Below are positions 44,149-52,359 of a DNA stretch of 64,000 nucleotides, in pieces. Within the stretch, counting starts at the first letter, position 1; every line of letters starts with the position of its first letter. The notes under the pieces are model-generated. The model was not told the origin of the DNA. It saw nothing but the letters and a program-made list of their open reading frames with translations, and did no database searches. The DNA is from Nannocystis exedens (GTDB lineage Bacteria > Myxococcota_A > Polyangia > Polyangiales > Polyangiaceae): contig CAMAVR010000005.1 of assembly GCA_945861885.1 (NCBI GenBank), forward strand, positions 48,019 to 112,018, read 5' to 3'. Both the position numbers and the translations under genes were made by a program.

Positions 44149-44388
44149 CTCAGAATCTGTCGAAAAAAGCGTTTCGCCAGATTCTTCACTTACCATCACG
44201 GGGAGGCACGCGCCTCCCCGCCCCAAAAAACGAGGTTTTTTGGAGGTCCCCACCCCGTCAACCATCACGGGGAGGCGCGCGCCTCCCCGCCCCAAAAAAC
44301 GAGGTTTTTTGGAGGTACCCACCCCACGCGGGCATGCCTCCGGCATGCAATTCGGATTTGTCGAAAAAGAAACTGCTTTTTTCGACAA
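44149..44388. mobile_element. MITE-like multi-hairpin element, copy 1 (240 bp)
   Basis: Perfect 13-bp terminal inverted repeats TGTCGAAAAAAGC (44158-44170) and GCTTTTTTCGACA (44375-44387) enclose a chain of hairpins: a CGGGGAGGC/GCCTCCCCG stem, a CCAAAAAA/TTTTTTGG stem, and a GCATGCC/GGCATGC stem. The first two are duplicated here as a 69-bp tandem unit (44193-44261 and 44262 on). Copy 2 lies at 48749-48919. Length 240 is divisible by 3, and a frame of 142 codons runs through it from GTG 44130 to 44558, in the same phase as copy 2. No transposase. Confidence 0.85.
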
Positions 44389-44734
44389 GTCTTCAGCCAA
44401 AGCGCATGTTTTTGTTTTATTGGGATCAGGTAGCCGACTCGCGGCGATACCAAATAGGCTCTCACCGAACTGCTATCTTTCCACCGTCGAGGGTGGTTGA
44501 GGTTGCTCAGCCTCGGGGTCATTGCTGCAAGAATGAGATTTCATTACTTCATTTCTGAAAGGGGCCGTGGCCCTAGAGTTTGTGAAAGAGGCCTTTTTTG
44601 TCGCTTACAGTGAATGGCCTAGGACTTGCTTAGCTTCCAAGTAGGCGCGGAGCGGTCCTAGTACCCGGCTCCCCGCCGAAATCTTTCGCTGCGGGAGGGC
44701 CAGCTGCCATTTGCGCGCTACCTTTCTGCAGCCG
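44389..44734. other. Non-coding stretch before queA
   Basis: About 345 nt between the repeat element and queA. It has short inverted stretches (for example GAGGTTGCTCAGCCTC around 44499-44514 and a GGCC...T6 around 44591-44600) but no gene or known RNA was recognised. The queA promoter is probably here. Confidence 0.4.
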
Positions 44735-45910
44735 ATGCGCGTAGACCTATTTGCATACGAACTCCCAGCCGATCGCATCGCGCAGCATCCGCTCGCCGAT
44801 CGTGAAGCGTCAAAGCTGCTCGTGGTGGGGGCCAATCCGTCGCGCTACCAAGCGCTACCCGGCGACTCAGCGTTGGATGATACGGACGGTGCTGCGACCC
44901 ACGTTCACAAAACGGTGGCCGATCTGGCAGCGCTCATCCCGTCGGGCGCGGTCGTCGTTATTAACGACACGCGAGTCATCCCGGCGAGACTACTGGGGCA
45001 TAAAATATCAACCGGGGGCAAAGCTGAAATATTTTTGGTGCGATGCCTTGGCACGCGAACGCTCGTCGATCCGGGCGGTGCATCACGCGAATGCGCCATC
45101 TGGAGCGCGCTGGGGAAGGCTTCCAAGCCTTTTCGTGTCGACGGCGGCGATATTGCTGTCGGGCCAATCCGAATTCGCCTCCTCGCACGAAACGACGCCA
45201 TGCTCGAAGTTGCCCTTTGGACGACGACCGATGAGTCGATCGATGACGCGATTGCGGCGCACGGTCACGTCCCGCTTCCGCCGTACATCCATCGAAGCGA
45301 TGAGCCTGCCGATCGCGATCGCTATCAAACAGTCTTCGCGCGCGCGAAAGGGGCCGTTGCCGCGCCGACCGCAGGGCTTCACCTGACGCACGACCTGCTT
45401 TCCGCTCTTGAAAAGAGAGGTTGTATCGTCGCGCCGATCACGCTTCACGTCGGATTGGGGACGTTTCAGCCGGTCACCGTTACTGACCTCGACGATCATC
45501 CGATGCACTCCGAGCGATACGAAATTCCTGAAAAAACAGCCGATGCTATCAATCGCGCGCGGAGCGTCGGCGCGCCCATCGTTGCGATTGGAACGACGGT
45601 TGTGCGCGCGCTGGAGAGCGCGGCTTTGGTGCATGCCTCTGCGATCGTTTACGGGGCGGAGAAGGCTGATGAGCTATGCTTGATTTCAGCCGGTTCTGGC
45701 GAGACTCGGCTTCTCATTCAGCCTGGATTTCGCTTTCGCGTTGTCGACGCGCTCTTTACCAATTTTCATCTTTCGGAGTCGACGCTTCTGGCGCTCGTTT
45801 CTGCGTTCGCTGGGCGCGATGTCATCTTTAACGCGTACGCCGAAGCGATTCGCTCCAGCTATCGCTTTTTTTCATACGGTGATGCGATGTTTGTCTGGAG
45901 GGCAGAGTGA
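44735..45910 (+). CDS. queA: tRNA preQ1 ribosyltransferase-isomerase QueA
   Basis: 391 residues from the ATG at 44735; a TTG at 44711 in frame is not needed. Family segments include FAYELPADRIAQHP, VVVINDTRVIPARLLG, PLPPYIHR, AAPTAGLHLT, LHVGLGTFQPV and HSERYEIPE. QueA transfers the ribose part of SAM to 7-aminomethyl-deazaguanine in tRNA to make epoxyqueuosine. The next gene, tgt, overlaps by 4 nt, so two consecutive queuosine steps are coupled. Confidence 0.96.
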   Translation: MRVDLFAYELPADRIAQHPLADREASKLLVVGANPSRYQALPGDSALDDTDGAATHVHKTVADLAALIPSGAVVVINDTRVIPARLLGHKISTGGKAEIFLVRCLGTRTLVDPGGASRECAIWSALGKASKPFRVDGGDIAVGPIRIRLLARNDAMLEVALWTTTDESIDDAIAAHGHVPLPPYIHRSDEPADRDRYQTVFARAKGAVAAPTAGLHLTHDLLSALEKRGCIVAPITLHVGLGTFQPVTVTDLDDHPMHSERYEIPEKTADAINRARSVGAPIVAIGTTVVRALESAALVHASAIVYGAEKADELCLISAGSGETRLLIQPGFRFRVVDALFTNFHLSESTLLALVSAFAGRDVIFNAYAEAIRSSYRFFSYGDAMFVWRAE

Positions 45911-47106
45911 CCGCACTTCCATCTAAAGGGTTTGCGTTTCGCACGATTGCGACCGATGGCAACGCGCGTCGCAGCGTTTTGACCACGCCGCATGGCGACG
46001 TCGACCTGCCGACGTTTATGCCGGTGGGGACACAAGGGAGCGTGAAGACGCTCACACCGACCGAAGTTGCGTCGACCGGCGCGCGAATCGTGCTTGGAAA
46101 CACATATCATTTGTGGCTTCGCCCAGGCGCCGAGCTCATCGCCGAGTTTGGTGGGCTTCACAAGTTCACGCGTTGGCCTCATGCAATGCTTACCGATTCA
46201 GGGGGATTTCAGGCGTTTTCGCTCTCCGGGCCGATGCCGACGTCGCGCGGGCGCCAGGCTGAAGCGACCGAAAAAGCGCCCGCTCGCTCGCTTGTTAAAG
46301 CGACTGAAGAAGGGTTTTCGTTCAGATCGTTTCTCGATGGATCGAAGCGTCATCTCTCGCCCGAAGAAGCGGTACGCGTGCAAGGGCTCATCGGCGCCGA
46401 CATTCAGATGCAGCTCGATGTCTGCCCGCCCGGCGATTCACCGCGCGACATCGTTGAAGCGGCTGTCGCACGAACAACGCGCTGGGCAGCCCGCGCACTC
46501 GCGACGCCGCGCCCGGTGGGGCAAGCTCTGTTCGGGATCGTGCAAGGGGGCTGCTTCGCCGATTTACGAAAAATGCACGCCGACGAATTGGCGGCGCTTG
46601 AACCACGGTTCGATGGGCTCGCGCTCGGCGGGTTTTCGGTCGGCGAGCCGATTGAAAAAATGTACGAAACGCTCGCGGAAGTGGCGCACTACGTCGACCC
46701 TGCGCGCCCACGCTACCTGATGGGCGTCGGTACGCCGTTCGATCTTCTTGAAGGTGTTGAGCACGGCGTCGATATGTTCGATTGTGTGCTGCCGACACGA
46801 AATGCGCGCAACGGGCAGGCGCTCACGCGATTTGGGCGGGTCATAGTTAAGCAGGCTCGCTACAAAGACGATCGGTTGCCAATCGACCCGGAGTGTTCGT
46901 GCGAATGCTGCACCGGAGGCTATTCGCGCGCCTATTTGCGGCATCTTTACTTGGCCGGCGAGATCCTCGTTCTTCGCCTGATTTCGCTTCACAATTTGCA
47001 TTTCTATGGCGAGTTGATGAAGCAGTCGCGCGATGCCATCGAACGCGGCGAATTTCATGTATTTAAGCGCGCGGCGGTCGACCGGATGCGCCGAGGCGAA
47101 CCCTAA
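45907..47106 (+). CDS. tgt: Queuine/preQ1 tRNA-guanine transglycosylase
   Basis: 399 residues from a GTG overlapping the queA stop. It has the TIM-barrel active site MLTDSGGFQAF, the second Asp in the LGGFSVGEP region, and the zinc site CSCECCTGGYSRAYLRH. It swaps G34 for preQ1 in Asp, Asn, His and Tyr tRNAs. A segment near 110-125 (SRGRQAEATEKAP) is an extra loop compared with the shorter typical form. Confidence 0.95.
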   Translation: MTALPSKGFAFRTIATDGNARRSVLTTPHGDVDLPTFMPVGTQGSVKTLTPTEVASTGARIVLGNTYHLWLRPGAELIAEFGGLHKFTRWPHAMLTDSGGFQAFSLSGPMPTSRGRQAEATEKAPARSLVKATEEGFSFRSFLDGSKRHLSPEEAVRVQGLIGADIQMQLDVCPPGDSPRDIVEAAVARTTRWAARALATPRPVGQALFGIVQGGCFADLRKMHADELAALEPRFDGLALGGFSVGEPIEKMYETLAEVAHYVDPARPRYLMGVGTPFDLLEGVEHGVDMFDCVLPTRNARNGQALTRFGRVIVKQARYKDDRLPIDPECSCECCTGGYSRAYLRHLYLAGEILVLRLISLHNLHFYGELMKQSRDAIERGEFHVFKRAAVDRMRRGEP

Positions 47107-47108
47107 CC

Positions 47109-47720
47109 GTGCTCTGTTGGCCAGCGGTCTGCACACAAATATACTGCTATACCGGTGCTCTATTGGAACCTCGAATTTCCCAGCTTTGCCAGCTCGTGGC
47201 CGCATGTGTCGCCATAGCGTTTCCTTTGTCGGCCGCATCGTGCCAGCAGCAGCGCGACGTCGAATCAGCCGCGAACGTCCCCAAGGTTGAAGTTAATTCG
47301 GCCGACGTGGGCGAGCAGCCGTCATCTCGCAAAGGGCGCGCTAGCCCGGTCGATGGCGCGGTCGAAGCATTCAAGTCACTCGGCGCAAAGTACGCGAAAG
47401 GCCTGACGGCCGACGGCGACGTAACGACGCTCGACAGCGAACACCCGCTCCTCGTATCGATGTTTCCGGGGCGCTGCTATGCCGTTGTCGCGCTCGAAAA
47501 AGAGGGCGATCCGGCGGTCACGCTAACTTCTCCGCCGCTCTATGCGCAAAGCGCAGGGCCGGCCTTAGCGTATAGCGATCCATCAGGTCACGTCTCGGCA
47601 ATCGGCGCGAAACCAGCGCGACCGATCTGCCCCAATGCACCGATTCCGCTGGTGTATCGCTTGTCAACATCGCGAACCTCGCCGGTGAGCGTTCAGATTT
47701 TTTCTACGAAGAAGCGATAG
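47109..47720 (+). CDS. Hypothetical lipoprotein after tgt
   Basis: Up to 203 residues from the GTG at 47109; the signal sequence (VAACVAIAFPLSAASC) could also be reached from a later TTG at 47162. Lipobox SAASC predicts a membrane-anchored protein with a small beta-rich domain (LLVSMFPGRCYAVVALE...). No family recognised. It starts 2 nt after tgt, so it is co-transcribed. Confidence 0.55.
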   Translation: MLCWPAVCTQIYCYTGALLEPRISQLCQLVAACVAIAFPLSAASCQQQRDVESAANVPKVEVNSADVGEQPSSRKGRASPVDGAVEAFKSLGAKYAKGLTADGDVTTLDSEHPLLVSMFPGRCYAVVALEKEGDPAVTLTSPPLYAQSAGPALAYSDPSGHVSAIGAKPARPICPNAPIPLVYRLSTSRTSPVSVQIFSTKKR

Positions 47721-47787
47721 AAGTAATTCGACAATGCGATGACGATTGTCGGAAACTTTGGCCGGCTCGGGTCGATATCGATCCAAC

Positions 47788-48663
47788 GTGAAAACGACCG
47801 TCAAATTCGCAATCGGCGATAGCGCGTACCCAGCCAGGCTAAAAGAGCTAGCAAGCCCCCCCGCCGCCATTTGGGCGACCGGCGATTTACGAGCCAACGT
47901 CGTCGTAGCGATCGTCGGTTCGCGCAAAGCGACAGGCGAGGGCGCGGAGTTCGCCTATCAGCTTGCATTCGAGGTGGCGGCCCGAGGCGGAGTCGTCGTG
48001 TCGGGCGGCGCCCGCGGGATTGACGCGGCGGCACACCGCGGCGCGTTGGCGGCCGGGGGGCGAACATGGGCGGTTGCGCCAAACGGGAGCGGGAGGTTCT
48101 ATCCGCCCCAGCACAAAACGCTGTTCGACGAGATAGCGCATTCAAGCGGCGCGATGATCTGGCCATTTCCCCCAGGAACCCCGCCCACGCAGGGCAATTT
48201 TTTGAGGCGAAATCGCGTTCTGGCCGCTCTGGCGCATGCGGTGGTGGTTCCGCAAGCGGCGTTCCCATCGGGCGCGCTTGGGGCCGTGGCGCAAGCGCGC
48301 GCGATCGGCAGGGCGGTCTGGGCGGCCGTCGGTGCGCCATGGATGGCGGAGTTTGAAGGCGGGAGAATGGCGGTTCGCCAGGGGGCGCAGGTGCTTGTGT
48401 CAAAAGAGCAGGTGCTCCGTGGCGTTGGCTTGCGGCTCGCGCAAGGTGAGGGGGGGCCGGCGGGGCAAGGCGCGCGCGAAGCGGCGATTCAACAAAAGAT
48501 TTTGGCAATTTTGGCCGACGGCGCGGCGTTCCACCCCGATGAAATTTGCGCGCTCACCCAAATCGCCGCCGGTGACGCCGGTGAACTGATGGCTGCGTTG
48601 ATGCTGCTCGTGCTAGGCGGTCATGTCGTCGCTGCCGCCGACGGATCGTTTCAAATTCGATGA
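47788..48663 (+). CDS. dprA: DNA-processing protein DprA
   Basis: 291 residues from GTG 47788; a TTG at 47746 would add 14 residues. Rossmann-like DprA motifs: VAIVGSRKATGEG, VVSGGARGIDAAAHRGAL, FYPPQHKTLFDEI, FLRRNRVLAALAHAVVV and a C-terminal winged-helix-like region (about 230-290). DprA binds incoming single-stranded DNA and loads RecA in natural transformation. No other competence genes are near. Confidence 0.88.
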   Translation: MKTTVKFAIGDSAYPARLKELASPPAAIWATGDLRANVVVAIVGSRKATGEGAEFAYQLAFEVAARGGVVVSGGARGIDAAAHRGALAAGGRTWAVAPNGSGRFYPPQHKTLFDEIAHSSGAMIWPFPPGTPPTQGNFLRRNRVLAALAHAVVVPQAAFPSGALGAVAQARAIGRAVWAAVGAPWMAEFEGGRMAVRQGAQVLVSKEQVLRGVGLRLAQGEGGPAGQGAREAAIQQKILAILADGAAFHPDEICALTQIAAGDAGELMAALMLLVLGGHVVAAADGSFQIR

Positions 48664-48720
48664 TCGCCGCTTGCAAAATCGCACGCGCGAAATTAACCGT
48701 TTAAGGCTAGCGTCTCCGTT

Positions 48721-49785
48721 ATGAACTTTCTTAATTCCAAGCAAACCACTCAGAATCTGCCGAAAAAAGCGTTTCGACAGATTCTTGACTTGCCATCACG
48801 GGGAGGCACGCGCCTCCCCGCCCCAAAAAACAAGGTTTTTTGGAGGTCCCCACCCCACGCGGGCATGCCTCCGGCATGCAATTCGGAGTTGTCGAAAAAG
48901 AAACTGCTTTTTTCGACAACGCTTTATTGCGCGTTTTTTGTCGCCGCCGTGCTTACAGCGTGCAGCGGAGTGGGGAGCAACGCGTCGAATCGGGAGCAGG
49001 GGCGCCCTGCCGTCCGTTCGCCCGACGCAGGGGGCGAGGTCACTCCATCCGCTGACGGCGGCAGTGCCGGAGAGCCCGACGCAGGCGGCTTTGTGGTTGC
49101 GGAGTCAACGTGCCGACCGATCGACCTATCGAGCTACACACCGGCCGCGGGGCACAAAAATAAGCCATTTCATTCAGGCGACTGTTCGGTCGATGACCTT
49201 CAAAACTTTTCAGATCGCTGCCTTGGTCGGGAGACAGCGGTATTGTCCGCGGCCTGCGTGTCGTGGCGCGCGGCAAATCAGCGTTGCGAAAAGTGCCTTC
49301 TCGCGCCCGAAGCGTCGGGTTCCGACCCAGCGGTCGAGCAAGGGCCGATCGTCGCAAACGCTCTTGGCGAGCTCGATGTAAATTTGCAAGGCTGCATCGA
49401 CAGCGTGGGAGCAGGTTGCGGTGCGCTTCAGCTCGCGTGGGATCAGTGCTCAGAGGTTTCATGCAGCACCGAGCCAGCGGGCAATTGTGCCGGCCTGCGC
49501 GAAACATCGCCGAAGTACCAGGCGTGTATGTCGGCGGCAAAAAGCGGCGGATGCGCCAAATATCGCACGGTTCTTCAATCGACATGCGCTTCAGATAGCG
49601 CATCCGAAGAGTCGTATATGGCGGGGATTAGCCGGTGCTATATCAAGTCGTTCGCCTGGCCAGATCAACGGGCGACGTACATGGTCTACGCCGAGCTATT
49701 CTGTGGCGCAGAGGCGGCGCTCCCAGTCGCGGTTCCGCCAGATGCGGACGGCGGAATTGTCGACGGCGGCGCCACAGCGGAGTGA
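48721..49785 (+). CDS. Cys-rich lipoprotein whose N-terminus is encoded by the repeat element
   Basis: 354 residues in the frame from ATG 48721; an alternative start at ATG 48865 (inside the repeat) gives a clean lipoprotein signal: MPPACNSELSKKK, a hydrophobic stretch, and lipobox VLTAC. Residues about 10-67 (TQNLPKKAF...SKKKLLFST) come entirely from the 171-bp element at 48749-48919. The mature part has a DAGG/DGG linker and a Cys pattern (GCIDSVGAGCGALQLAW, CMSAAKSGGCAKYR) shared with the next gene, a tandem paralogue. Function unknown; surface role likely. Confidence 0.7.
   Translation: MNFLNSKQTTQNLPKKAFRQILDLPSRGGTRLPAPKNKVFWRSPPHAGMPPACNSELSKKKLLFSTTLYCAFFVAAVLTACSGVGSNASNREQGRPAVRSPDAGGEVTPSADGGSAGEPDAGGFVVAESTCRPIDLSSYTPAAGHKNKPFHSGDCSVDDLQNFSDRCLGRETAVLSAACVSWRAANQRCEKCLLAPEASGSDPAVEQGPIVANALGELDVNLQGCIDSVGAGCGALQLAWDQCSEVSCSTEPAGNCAGLRETSPKYQACMSAAKSGGCAKYRTVLQSTCASDSASEESYMAGISRCYIKSFAWPDQRATYMVYAELFCGAEAALPVAVPPDADGGIVDGGATAE
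48749..48919. mobile_element. MITE-like multi-hairpin element, copy 2 (171 bp)
   Basis: Terminal repeats TGCCGAAAAAAGC (48758-48770, one change from copy 1) and GCTTTTTTCGACA (48906-48918). Hairpins: AGAATCTG/CAGATTCT (48752-48785), CGGGGAGGC/GCCTCCCCG (48799-48820), CCAAAAAA/TTTTTTGG (48823-48843), GCATGCC/GGCATGC (48863-48879), TTGTCGAAAAA/TTTTTCGACAA (48889-48919). It has one copy of the 69-bp unit that is doubled in copy 1. Length is 57 codons and it is read through in the lipoprotein gene. Confidence 0.85.
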
Positions 49786-49965
49786 TTGCCGGCACCGGTG
49801 ACCGGTGAGCCGGAAACGGTATGTTTTAGCCGTTCGACATCTACTTCGAATCGCCTCTCGAGTGCGTCTCACACTATTGCTACCGACCAATTTTCTGTCA
49901 CGTTGATCGGTTCGCAGAGGTGCGGAGCTCGGCCGTTAAGACGGGCTTTTATCGCTGGAGGTCTT

Positions 49966-50925
49966 ATGTCGTTTCGCCGATTTGCCGGGGTCGCTTTTAT
50001 TGCTGCATGCACGGCGGTCGCCTGCTCGTCTACGAATGGGACATTTGTCCCCGATCCTTCCGATCGAATTTCAACCCCACCAGGGTCGGGCAATACTTTT
50101 GAGACGGCACGAAACGGAGCGGGTCGCCCGAAAGGTGGCCTCGGTTGGGATCCCCTTCCGGTAGCGTTCAAACCGACCGCCCCAACCGACGAAATCGACT
50201 TCTCGCTGAACGTATGCGAACCGGATGCCGTGGATGAGGCGACCGTTCGAGCCGCCGTTCCAAAACATAAACAGCCGAGCTTCCATCGCAATCTATGCAC
50301 GGCCTACGAGCTTGAAGAAATGGCAGGCGTCTGTTTAAAAACGGTGGAGTCAGCCTTTCGAACGCCGGCCTGCAAAAAATTTCAAAAAGAGCACCCCATC
50401 TGCATGAGCTGCCTCGTCACGAACGGCAACGCTCCTGCAGAGACGCCACGAGGCCCTTTCATCCTGACTGGTGGCGGCGTGGGCCTCAACCACATGGGCT
50501 GTATTGATGCCTTTTTGGAGAAGAATGGCTGCGGTGCTCGGTACCTCGAGCTTCACACCTGCGTACAGTCCGCATGTGAAAAAAGCTGCAAAGGGAAGAG
50601 CGTCGAAGCGATAAGTGAGTGCGCGCAGGTCGCTCATAGCGGGGTTTGCTCATCGTTTCGCCAGGCGTGGAGTAACAACTGTGTAGTTTTCAGCAGCACG
50701 GGGGTCGACATGACAGCCCTTGCAACGCAAGCGTGCCTCTTTCCGCCGCCTGGCGAAGAGGGGTTCATGACTCAAGGGCAACTTTATGCGGGGCTTTCTT
50801 GCGGCTCCGCCACTTCGGATGTAGCCGACGGTGGTGCACCGATTGTGAACGGTGACGGTGTCGCACCGGCCGAACCTCACGATGACGGTGTCGCGCCGGT
50901 TGATTCTGACGCCAGCGTTCCGTAG
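49966..50925 (+). CDS. Cys-rich lipoprotein, paralogue of the upstream gene
   Basis: 319 residues from the ATG at 49966, which has a strong GGAGG site; the frame upstream to 49786 is not needed. Lipobox AVAC. Cys motifs match the upstream protein in order (GCIDAFLEKNGCGARYLEL, CVQSACEKSC, CAQVAHSGVCSSFR). The tail repeats a DGVAP unit. No known family. Tandem duplication of a surface lipoprotein gene is the simplest explanation. Confidence 0.65.
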   Translation: MSFRRFAGVAFIAACTAVACSSTNGTFVPDPSDRISTPPGSGNTFETARNGAGRPKGGLGWDPLPVAFKPTAPTDEIDFSLNVCEPDAVDEATVRAAVPKHKQPSFHRNLCTAYELEEMAGVCLKTVESAFRTPACKKFQKEHPICMSCLVTNGNAPAETPRGPFILTGGGVGLNHMGCIDAFLEKNGCGARYLELHTCVQSACEKSCKGKSVEAISECAQVAHSGVCSSFRQAWSNNCVVFSSTGVDMTALATQACLFPPPGEEGFMTQGQLYAGLSCGSATSDVADGGAPIVNGDGVAPAEPHDDGVAPVDSDASVP

Positions 50926-50945
50926 TTTTGATGGGGAGCGACGAC

Positions 50946-51122
50946 ATGGCAGAATGCAAAGTGTGTGAGTCCGAAGTCGATCAGTTGGTGACCGTAAAAG
51001 TTGCCGGCAAGTCGAAAAAAATGTGCGAAGATTGCGCCGATCGCGCGCGTGAAGCGGCTGAAATCGCCGAAGAGAGCGAGTCGGTCGTCCAAGGGATGAT
51101 GGGGTTTAAGGGGCGCCGGTAG
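50946..51122 (+). CDS. Small zinc-ribbon-like protein
   Basis: 58 residues from ATG 50946 (GGGGAG site 8 nt upstream); in-frame starts exist at 50931 and 50928. Two CxxC pairs (CKVCESEVD and CEDCADRA) about 24 residues apart suggest one zinc site, followed by an acidic helix (AREAAEIAEESESV). No family recognised. The aminotransferase gene begins 2 nt after its stop. Confidence 0.6.
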   Translation: MAECKVCESEVDQLVTVKVAGKSKKMCEDCADRAREAAEIAEESESVVQGMMGFKGRR

Positions 51123-51124
51123 CG

Positions 51125-52318
51125 TTGTCCTCGTCTCGTCAGAGGGCGTATTTTTCGCGCCGAAGTGCGTTTGACGAGCGTCTCAATCGTGTTGCGTTGG
51201 CGATCGCCCGCGCTCACGAGCAGCGTCGACATTACCTCGACCTAACGTTGTCAAATCCTACCGAAGCGCAGCTCCCTTACGCGACCGACGCCATCGTTGA
51301 ATCGCTCGCGTCGCGCGGTGCGCTGAGCTATTCGCCGAACCCGTTCGGAATGTTGAGCGCTCGCGAAGCGATCGCGGGCCATTTTCTCGAGCGCGGGCTA
51401 ACTATTTCACCAGAGTCGTTGATGCTTACGGCGAGCACCAGCGAAGCGTATTCGTTTCTTTTCAAGCTGCTCGCCGACCCGGGCGACGACGTGCTTGTCC
51501 CCGAGCCGAGCTATCCGCTCTTCGAGCATCTCGCCGTGTTTGAATCGATCCGTCTCAGACCCTACAGACTGGCATACGACGGCCGCTGGCACGTCGATCT
51601 CGACTCGGTCAGTCGGGCGATCACACCTGAGACGCGCGCCATTATCGTAGTATCGCCGAACAACCCGACCGGGTCGTACATCAAGCGCGACGAACTCGAT
51701 GCGATTGCGGAGCACGGCATTCCGATCATCGGTGACGAAGTTTTCGCGCGCTATTCGCTTGAGGACGACGACGCGCGAGCCCGAAGCGTTCTCGAGGCGC
51801 GTGGAGTATTGACGTTCGCGCTTTCGGGGTTGTCAAAAGTTGCCGCGATGCCGCAGATGAAGGCGGCGTGGATTGCCGTCGGCGGCCCGCCTGCTGATGT
51901 CACGTCGGCGATGACTCGGCTCGAGCTTATCGGCGATACATTCTTGTCGGTGTCGACACCGATTCAGAATGCGCTCCCAGATTTGCTGCGCCATTCACGA
52001 GCGACAGAGAGCGCAATTGTCGCGCGAAGTTACGCAAATATGGCCGTCGCCCGCGGCCTGTTCGCGCCGCCGTCAGCCGCATCGCTTCTTCACGCAGAAG
52101 GCGGATGGTATGTGACGGTCCGTCTGCCGCGTCTCATTTCTGAAGAAGAGTGGGTGATCAGTCTGTTTGAACAAGATGGCGTTCTCGTTCATCCAGGGCA
52201 TTTTTTCGACATGCACGATGAAGCGTACATCGTCATCAGTCTGCTAACGCCCGAGACTGAATTTGCCGAGGGAATGTCGCGAATTGCAAGGAGAGTAAGC
52301 GACCTATCCGCCCCGTAA
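51125..52318 (+). CDS. PLP-dependent class I/II aminotransferase
   Basis: 397 residues from a TTG. Fold type I with LTLSNPTEAQLP, TASTSEAYSFLFKLLADPGD, VVSPNNPTGSYI, DEVFARY, the PLP-lysine in LSGLSKVAAMPQMK, and an end typical of aspartate-type transaminases. Specific amino acid not determinable. The TAA stop (52316-52318) lies within the CGTAAACG repeat, which also supplies the last residue. Confidence 0.87.
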   Translation: MSSSRQRAYFSRRSAFDERLNRVALAIARAHEQRRHYLDLTLSNPTEAQLPYATDAIVESLASRGALSYSPNPFGMLSAREAIAGHFLERGLTISPESLMLTASTSEAYSFLFKLLADPGDDVLVPEPSYPLFEHLAVFESIRLRPYRLAYDGRWHVDLDSVSRAITPETRAIIVVSPNNPTGSYIKRDELDAIAEHGIPIIGDEVFARYSLEDDDARARSVLEARGVLTFALSGLSKVAAMPQMKAAWIAVGGPPADVTSAMTRLELIGDTFLSVSTPIQNALPDLLRHSRATESAIVARSYANMAVARGLFAPPSAASLLHAEGGWYVTVRLPRLISEEEWVISLFEQDGVLVHPGHFFDMHDEAYIVISLLTPETEFAEGMSRIARRVSDLSAP

Positions 52319-52346
52319 ACGTGCCCGTGCCCGTAAACGTGCCCGG
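52314..52346. repeat. CGTAAACGTGCCC-family repeat, copy 2
   Basis: Two CGTAAACGTGCCC cores joined by GTGCC, in the same orientation as the left arm at 19704 and the copy at 63868. Only one arm is present. It overlaps the aminotransferase stop codon and lies 13 nt before the end of the convergent glycosyltransferase gene, so it may act as shared 3' structure. Confidence 0.9.
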
Positions 52347-52359
52347 CTTTCTTCTGGTA

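Noticed and set aside
44130-44558. 142-codon frame through repeat copy 1
   Set aside because: Interesting because it shares phase with copy 2, but it has no protein domain after the element, and starts at a GTG directly after the regulator stop; not called as a gene.
44389-44734. 6S-like or other structured RNA before queA
   Set aside because: Some pairing is possible, but the known landmarks of 6S RNA could not be aligned by eye; a covariance-model search (Rfam 6S) would decide.
49786-49965. Upstream extension of the second Cys-rich lipoprotein
   Set aside because: The ATG at 49966 has a GGAGG site and starts the signal peptide; the extension would hide the signal.
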